Shown here piece by piece: positions 7,103 to 10,888 of a DNA stretch of 10,888 bases. Every line of letters starts with the position of its first letter. Within the stretch, counting starts at the first letter, position 1. Source of the DNA: an uncultured Bdellovibrionales bacterium. GTDB lineage: Bacteria; Bdellovibrionota; Bdellovibrionia; Bdellovibrionales; JAMPXM01. Location: positions 1 through 10,888 of the forward strand of contig CALBDW010000109.1 of the NCBI GenBank assembly GCA_937927435.1, given 5' to 3'. The translations under genes were made by a program, and so were the position numbers. The notes below the pieces were generated by a model that saw nothing but the letters and a program-made list of their open reading frames with translations, was not told the origin of the DNA and made no database searches.

Positions 7103-7130
7103 GTCAATCTTCCGTCGCCAAAACATTGAC
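7103..7130. promoter_or_regulatory. GTCAAT/ATTGAC inverted repeat, possible activator site
   Basis: Half-sites at 7103-7108 (GTCAAT) and 7125-7130 (ATTGAC) are exact inverted copies whose centres are 22 bp apart, about two helical turns. They lie about 86-113 bp upstream of the predicted sigma-54 start, a usual distance for an enhancer-binding protein. GTCAA/TTGAC elements are known for FleQ-type flagellar regulators; equivalence here is inference. Confidence 0.35.
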
Positions 7131-7143
7131 GAGTGCGGACCGA

Positions 7144-7172
7144 CAAAAAACAAACCCGCCTTTCGGGCGGGT
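7144..7172 (-). terminator. Rho-independent terminator after the fliT-like gene
   Basis: A 7-bp GC-rich stem (7154-7160 with 7166-7172, ACCCGCC/GGCGGGT) with a 5-nt loop is followed on the minus strand by TTTGTTTTTT. It lies 27 bp past the stop codon of the fliT-like gene and closes the flaG-fliD-fliS-fliT unit before the sigma-54 promoter. Confidence 0.88.
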
Positions 7173-7198
7173 CTCGAGAATTCGTGTCGTCGCTCGAC

Positions 7199-7615
7199 TT
7201 ATTCTTGGTCGAGGTGCCTCATGCGCTCGGAGTTCGCGTAAGCCCCGACGGCTTTCCTGGCCTTCACCGTCGCTTTCAGTTCGCGGATGATGTTCGATTT
7301 TTCTCGCTCGATGTATTCGAGAATCTTGAGGTCCTGGTCGAGAATCGCTTTCACGAGTTCGTCTTTCGCTTTCAATAAAGCTTCGATCTCTGCCCTTTGC
7401 TCAGGGGAAATGTCGCCCGAAACGAGTTTGCTTTCCGGCTCGAGATGTTCATCGATGACGGCGATCCTCTGCAGCAGGCTTTCGCGCGCTTGGTAAAACT
7501 CTTCGACCGTGTCGAAGTTGCCGGCGCCGAAATTGATCAGCTCCTGCTCGTTGACCCAGTAGAACTTCTCGAGCTGATGGTTCTTCTCCCTCAGTAAAGC
7601 AATCACCGTTTCCAT
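7199..7615 (-). CDS. FliT/FlgN-like flagellar export chaperone
   Basis: This 138-aa protein is entirely helical, with long amphipathic helices at about residues 1-29, 36-58, 70-97 and 97-122 and a polar C-terminal tail. It is acidic in the N-terminal part and basic near residues 111-121. Overall similarity to FliT is weak at the sequence level, but small helical proteins directly downstream of fliS are typically FliT or FlgN-like chaperones, which hold FliD or hook-associated proteins in the cytoplasm before export. The start is ATG at 7615, with GAGGGGA about 5-6 nt upstream and only 9 bp after the fliS stop. It is followed by a strong terminator, so it is the last gene of this unit. The chaperone call rests mainly on position, size and helical content. 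Confidence 0.7.
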   Translation of the reverse strand: METVIALLREKNHQLEKFYWVNEQELINFGAGNFDTVEEFYQARESLLQRIAVIDEHLEPESKLVSGDISPEQRAEIEALLKAKDELVKAILDQDLKILEYIEREKSNIIRELKATVKARKAVGAYANSERMRHLDQE

Positions 7616-7624
7616 GGCTTCCCC

Positions 7625-8029
7625 TCACGCTTTCTCATCGACATTCTTTTCTGAATTCTTCTTCAATTGCTCGACCGCTTTCGCCCAACCGTCGTAAAGC
7701 GTCTCGAGGATCTTCAGACTGTTGCGAAGATATTGCGGATCCCCGGTGAGGTTGGCTTTCGTGAGCTGATCCGTGATGAACATGTAGAGCCGCTCGAGGT
7801 TTTTCGAAATTTCTCCCCCGATCTTGTGGTCGAGCGTGTTATTGAGCTCGAGAACGATGTCGTACACACGGCCGATGTTCATGGCTCTTTCGGCGATCTG
7901 CTTGTTCTCCGCCGCTATGATCGCAAGCTTCGTGTGCTTGATCGCCGCTTCATACATCATCAACAGCAGCTTTTCTCTGCTCGCGCTCTGTATGGACGTC
8001 GTCTTGTACTTCAGATAAGCGTTTTTCAT
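7625..8029 (-). CDS. fliS: Flagellin export chaperone FliS
   Basis: This 134-aa protein shows the FliS pattern: MKNAYLKYKTTSIQSASREK at the start, then LLLMMYEAAIKHTKLA (21-36), and the diagnostic segment LNNTLDHKIGGEISKNLERL (62-81) followed by YMFITDQLTKANLTGD (82-97). FliS binds the C-terminal D0 helix of flagellin in the cytoplasm and prevents early polymerisation before export by the flagellar type III system. Length and helical content fit the family. The start at ATG 8029 matches FliS N-termini; an in-frame ATG at 8062 would add 11 basic residues. The nearest strong AGGAGG is 15 nt before 8029, an unusually long spacing, so the start is slightly uncertain. The gene sits 85 bp after fliD and 9 bp before the fliT-like gene. 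Confidence 0.94.
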   Translation of the reverse strand: MKNAYLKYKTTSIQSASREKLLLMMYEAAIKHTKLAIIAAENKQIAERAMNIGRVYDIVLELNNTLDHKIGGEISKNLERLYMFITDQLTKANLTGDPQYLRNSLKILETLYDGWAKAVEQLKKNSEKNVDEKA

Positions 8030-8114
8030 CGGTTCAGCTCTCAGCCTCCTCACCTGTTTCATTTCGGAACGGATCGAATAAAATTAATCATGTCGACGTC
8101 CAGTTCTCGCGGCC

Positions 8115-9494
8115 TCACCCTCCGCTCTGAATAAGACCCATCATGCCGCCGCCGCCCATTTGGCCGACGGCCGAGCCTTGCTGCCTGAGTTTCGACATGG
8201 TCTCTTCAAGCCGCGCAAACTTCTGACGCAAAATCTGCTCGCGTCTGGCCAGTTGCCGTTCCTTTTGGTCGATCTGCTGATCGTACTGCTCAATCCGGTT
8301 TCGCAAACCGCGGCTTCTGTTCGACAGCGGGCCGAACGCCGGGTTCAGGAGATTGGATATCTCCCGCCGCACAGACGCAATGAATCCGGTGGAGTATCCG
8401 TTTCCGACGAAGAACTCCTGAACCGCCTGCGGGTTGGACGCCAAGGCTGCGTCGAATTTTTTCTGGTCAAAATCGAGAGTACCGTTACGGTTGAACTGGA
8501 TTCCCAACTGGTTCAGCGTCTTGATTTCACCGTTGATCCCGTACTGCGGACTCTGGATCAGCGACCGCAGGCGTTGCTCGACGGTTCTCAGCAGCGAGTC
8601 CCCGCCGAGAGTCCGGGTCGTATCCGTATTGCCGTCGATCTTGTTCTGTTGCTGGATGAACGACAGCACGGAGTTCAACCCGTCGACGAAGGACTTCACC
8701 TTCCCGCTGATGACTTCGAGGTCTTCTTTGACTGTGATGTTCACCTGTTTGCCAGGCGCCGCCGACTTCAGCTCGAGCGTCACTCCCGGGATCACGTCCT
8801 TCAAGACGTTGTCGCTGACTTCGATCTCGATGCCATCGACCTTGATCAGTCCGTTCGTCGCTTCAATTTCCGAATCGAAAAAGATGTCCTGATCGCCATC
8901 GAGGAAATAGAGCCGCGGATACTCGACGGCATTCTCTTTTCCGACGCCATTGGCCGTCAGCATCAATTTGTAGGGGTAATCTTTGTCCTTGTGGTCGACG
9001 ACCACGCTCGCCCGCACGCCGACGTTCGCGGCATTGATGGCGTTGGCCACGCCTTGAAGCGTGTTATTGCGGGAATTGATGTAAACGTCCTTATCCCCGT
9101 TCGGTGTCTTGAAGCGGAAATAGCCGACACCGACCGTTGTCTTGTCTTTGTCGGGGAAGCCGTTCGTGAGCACGGCCGCTTTGCGCGCGAGCTCGATCAC
9201 TTCGATATTCCAGTTACCGGGCTGGAACGTCTCCGGATCGACCGTCCCGCTGATGATACCGGGATCCCCGCTCGTGAGTTTGACGTCGCTGAAACCTCGC
9301 GTACTGGCGAGTTCCCCGAGTGTTTTGCGGATATCGCTGACTTTATTGGTTAAGTCGTCGACCAGTTTTAGTTTCGACTCGACTTTGCTTTTTTGGACTT
9401 CGATGTTCTTAATCGGAATACGCTCGGCCTCGATCAACTGATCGACGATATTCGGGGGAAGTCCCGTATTGATGGAGCCGAACGTAATCGCCAC
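8115..9494 (-). CDS. fliD: Flagellar filament cap protein FliD (HAP2)
   Basis: This 459-aa protein forms the pentameric or similar cap at the filament tip and folds incoming flagellin. The N-terminal D0/D1 region carries the FliD pattern (FGSINTGLPPNIVDQLIEAE, 5-24) and a coiled coil (25-62). The FliD N-terminal domain runs to about 110. The middle domains span about 110-215. The C-terminal domain starts with LIKVDGIEIEVSDNVLKDVI (216-235) and contains PGVTLELKSAAPGK (236-249), the LGIQFNRNGTLDFDQKKFD segment (330-348) and a C-terminal coiled coil (395-438). The tail ends in a glycine- and methionine-rich stretch, QMGGGGMMGLIQSGG. Length is normal for the family. Translation starts at GTG 9494, supported by a perfect AGGAGG 7 nt upstream. 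It follows flaG by 214 bp, in which I see no convincing promoter. Confidence 0.97.
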   Translation of the reverse strand: MAITFGSINTGLPPNIVDQLIEAERIPIKNIEVQKSKVESKLKLVDDLTNKVSDIRKTLGELASTRGFSDVKLTSGDPGIISGTVDPETFQPGNWNIEVIELARKAAVLTNGFPDKDKTTVGVGYFRFKTPNGDKDVYINSRNNTLQGVANAINAANVGVRASVVVDHKDKDYPYKLMLTANGVGKENAVEYPRLYFLDGDQDIFFDSEIEATNGLIKVDGIEIEVSDNVLKDVIPGVTLELKSAAPGKQVNITVKEDLEVISGKVKSFVDGLNSVLSFIQQQNKIDGNTDTTRTLGGDSLLRTVEQRLRSLIQSPQYGINGEIKTLNQLGIQFNRNGTLDFDQKKFDAALASNPQAVQEFFVGNGYSTGFIASVRREISNLLNPAFGPLSNRSRGLRNRIEQYDQQIDQKERQLARREQILRQKFARLEETMSKLRQQGSAVGQMGGGGMMGLIQSGG

Positions 9495-9501
9495 TCGCGG
9501 T

Positions 9502-9507
9502 CCTCCT
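9502..9507 (-). promoter_or_regulatory. Consensus ribosome binding site of fliD
   Basis: AGGAGG on the minus strand, 7 nt before the GTG start at 9494. It supports the non-ATG start. Confidence 0.85.
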
Positions 9508-9708
9508 GACCGTCGCTACGGTTTCGTCCTGAAATCCGTATGCGGATCTACATCTATTTTTGCACCGGATTGAGTTGAACAGTGAGTCAATTACTTGGCT
9601 TGGACCATTTCTTCCGGGCACCCAAATTCGGTTAAACGCCTGCTCACAGCGGAAAAGACGGCTTTTTGACACCGAAAAGGAAAAACCGAGCGGAAGTCGA
9701 GTCGGGAA

Positions 9709-10086
9709 TTAAAGCGCTTTGTTAAGAAGATGCCCGCTTGTCTTCTCGCGATTCGCGGTGAGCGACGCCAGTTCGCCTTCAGGGATACGGCGCACGAGCT
9801 TCCCGAACCGGTCCTCGACATAAACGACGGAGACGCCGTCGTGTTCCTCAAGGCGCACCCGTAATGAATTCTCTTTTATTCCCGGGAGTTCCTCGAGGTA
9901 TTTGACGGCATCGGCGATTTCCTCCGGCGAGAGCTTGCGTCTCTTCTGCTCTTCACCCGCCGCTTGCCCGTTCCCTTCGCGATCATTGTTCGCGTTGGTC
10001 TTCGAGTGCGTGGACTTCGCCTCGTTCGCGGCTTTCACCGCAGAAGGGAAGGGAATTAAATTGCGGACAACGCCTTTGATATCCAT
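9709..10086 (-). CDS. flaG: FlaG family flagellar protein
   Basis: This 125-aa protein has a variable, polar, probably disordered N-terminal half (16-50, rich in Asn, Lys and Glu). A FlaG domain follows: a helix EEIADAVKYLEELPGI (55-70), then LRVRLEEHDGVSVVYVED (76-92) and the signature FGKLVRRIPEGEL (94-106), comparable to the D-x-x-TGEVIRQIP motif of the family. FlaG proteins are found next to fliD and influence filament length in some species; the molecular role is poorly defined. The start is placed at ATG 10086 (MDIKGVVRNLIPFPS). No clear ribosome binding site precedes it. The frame is open further upstream, but that extension would run through a hairpin region and does not look like FlaG sequence. 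The position between flagellin and fliD fits the family. Confidence 0.88.
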   Translation of the reverse strand: MDIKGVVRNLIPFPSAVKAANEAKSTHSKTNANNDREGNGQAAGEEQKRRKLSPEEIADAVKYLEELPGIKENSLRVRLEEHDGVSVVYVEDRFGKLVRRIPEGELASLTANREKTSGHLLNKAL

Positions 10087-10164
10087 CGATGTTCTATTCG
10101 GATACAGGTGAAGAAAAGCTTTAATAAACCAGCCCAATTCTGGCCTTGGGTCCGAAAATAGTAC

Positions 10165-10192
10165 CCTCGAGAGAACCGTAGTTCTCCCGAGG
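10165..10192 (-). terminator. Hairpin with UACG loop between flagellin and flaG, possible terminator or leader structure
   Basis: Arms 10165-10176 and 10181-10192 form a 12-bp stem with one non-Watson-Crick pair. In the minus-strand RNA the loop is c(UACG)g, a very stable UNCG tetraloop. A short U-containing run (UACUAUUUU) follows. It may be a terminator for flagellin read-through or a structure in the flaG leader. Confidence 0.5.
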
Positions 10193-10232
10193 TAGGACGG
10201 CACCGGAAGAGATGGAGGCTCTCTTCCTGATA

Positions 10233-10286
10233 ATCGTGTCGTTAAACGGCTCCCCGATCGGATTCAGAGCCGGTTAACGACACGAT
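10233..10286. repeat. Large inverted repeat, 20-bp arms, downstream of flagellin
   Basis: Arms 10233-10252 and 10267-10286 pair at 19 of 20 positions around a 14-nt loop that itself contains the palindrome CCGATCGG. There is no U-run on either side. The unit ATCGTGTC occurs a third time at 10334-10341, just after the flagellin stop. It may stabilise or end the flagellin mRNA, or act as a protein-binding site. Confidence 0.75.
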
Positions 10287-10298
10287 CCGCCTTTCCAT

Positions 10299-10324
10299 CC
10301 CGCGCCGGCGAGCGCCTGCGCGGG
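10299..10324. repeat. GC-rich hairpin just after the flagellin gene
   Basis: A 7-bp stem CCCGCGC (10299-10305) / GCGCGGG (10318-10324) is extended inside by GGC/GCC. It lies 27 bp past the flagellin stop codon, with no U-run after it. It is likely part of the flagellin 3' untranslated structure, perhaps protecting the mRNA from exonucleases. Confidence 0.6.
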
Positions 10325-10351
10325 ACTTAAACGATCGTGTCCGTTTGTTTA

Positions 10352-10888
10352 TCAACCGAGGAGCTTGAGAGCCATCGCCGGAGTCTGGTTCGCTTGCGCG
10401 AGAACCGAAACCGACGCTTGCTGCAGAATCGTGTTGCGAGTCAACTCAGCCGATGCAGCCGCGATGTCGGTGTCGCGGATGCGCGAGTTGGCGGCCGAGA
10501 GGTTTTCTACACTTGTTGCGATTTGATCGCTTGTCGAAATCAACCGGCTTTGAAGCGCGCCTAGGTTCGCACGCTGACCGTTCACGGTCTGTTGAGCTTT
10601 ATCGATCATCCCGAGCGCGTCGAGAGCCCCATGTTTCGTCGTGAAGTCGATTCCCTCAATGCCGAGCGCGCTCAAGGTCGCGTTTTGCGCTCCGGCGTCG
10701 AAGCTGATGCGGTCGTTCTCCGTCGCATTGACACCGACTTGAAACTCGAATGTTCCGCCCGAACCATCGAGAAGGCTGACGGCGCCGAAACGGGTCGTTT
10801 TCGCGATTCGGTCGATTTCCTCTTTCAGCTGTTGCACTTCTTTATCGATGAAGGCGCGCTCTTGGTCGCCGATCGTATCGGAAGCAGC
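10352..10888 (-). CDS. fliC: Flagellin, C-terminal part (5' end beyond the window)
   Basis: The frame is open to the window edge and gives the last 178 residues. It begins AASDTIGDQERAFIDKEVQQ, the conserved D1 helix of flagellin, continues with LKEEIDRIAKTTRFGAVSLL and FEFQVGVNATENDRISF, and passes almost directly into the C-terminal D1/D0 helices (DALGMIDKAQQTVNGQRANL, then VENLSAANSRIRDTDIAAAS and the end ILQQASVSVLAQANQ...LLG). The central D2/D3 region is nearly absent, so the complete protein would be a short flagellin of roughly 270-280 residues (inference). It is exported by the flagellar type III system with FliS and polymerises into the filament. It is followed by two strong hairpins, suggesting that its transcript largely ends before flaG. 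The paralogue number cannot be told from this window. Confidence 0.96.
   Translation of the reverse strand, partial: AASDTIGDQERAFIDKEVQQLKEEIDRIAKTTRFGAVSLLDGSGGTFEFQVGVNATENDRISFDAGAQNATLSALGIEGIDFTTKHGALDALGMIDKAQQTVNGQRANLGALQSRLISTSDQIATSVENLSAANSRIRDTDIAAASAELTRNTILQQASVSVLAQANQTPAMALKLLG

Noticed and set aside
8160..9353. 397-codon open frame on the plus strand opposite fliD
   Set aside because: It is antisense to a certain fliD gene, has no convincing domain or ribosome binding site, and its composition follows the fliD codon pattern.
9510..9560. Short hairpins in the fliD leader (ATCCG/CGGAT and ACCGT/ACGGT)
   Set aside because: Stems are 5 bp and do not cover the ribosome binding site; such pairs are expected by chance.
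9680..9708. Possible terminator after flaG (weak stem followed by T-rich minus strand)
   Set aside because: The stem is only about 4 bp with a large loop; the T-run alone is not enough.
10095..10123. Sigma-28-like sequence (TAAAGC...CCGAATA) before flaG
   Set aside because: The spacing between the two elements is about 2 bp longer than normal, the -10 match is partial, and a start there would leave almost no leader before the ATG.
10233..10286. Inverted repeat as transposon ends or a miniature mobile element
   Set aside because: The unit is only 54 bp with a 14-nt centre, no target-site duplication is visible, and no transposase is nearby.

Overview
All genes in this window lie on the minus strand, so transcription runs from high to low coordinates. 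The content is a late flagellar gene cluster followed by a surface-glycosylation-like cluster. The flagellin is compact, with almost no central variable domain, and its conserved C-terminal half looks like Bdellovibrio-type flagellins. With the flaG-fliD-fliS-fliT order, a sigma-54 promoter and a receiver-plus-PAS signalling protein, this suggests a flagellated Gram-negative bacterium of the Bdellovibrionota or former Deltaproteobacteria. That placement is inference from protein style and is not proven.

Right part (10888 to 7144): the C-terminal part of a flagellin (cut by the window edge); a 265-bp spacer with three strong hairpins; then flaG, fliD, fliS and a fliT/flgN-like chaperone gene. 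This unit ends in a clear Rho-independent terminator at 7144-7172. It encodes the filament subunit, a filament-associated protein, the filament cap, the flagellin export chaperone and a probable cap or hook-protein chaperone.

Middle part (about 7130 to 1297): a new transcription unit starts at a near-consensus sigma-54 promoter (7028-7043), with a GTCAAT/ATTGAC inverted repeat about 90-110 bp upstream of the predicted start as a possible activator site. It encodes an 8-repeat TPR protein, a short stand-alone protein like the N-terminal domain of motility accessory factors (Maf), a GT9-family glycosyltransferase with a long helical tail, a 67-aa helical protein, a second GT9 enzyme with a similar tail, and a 207-aa protein of unknown family. 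Most junctions are 4-bp start/stop overlaps or otherwise tightly coupled. The likely theme is transfer of sugars to flagellin or another surface target, but no substrate can be read from the sequence.

Left part (1246 to 1): the N-terminal 415 residues of a signalling protein (receiver domain, coiled coil, GAF-like region, PAS domain with a cysteine motif). It runs off the left edge and probably continues into a histidine kinase.

No tRNA, rRNA, CRISPR array, insertion sequence or phage gene was seen. No gap longer than 300 bp lacks a gene.
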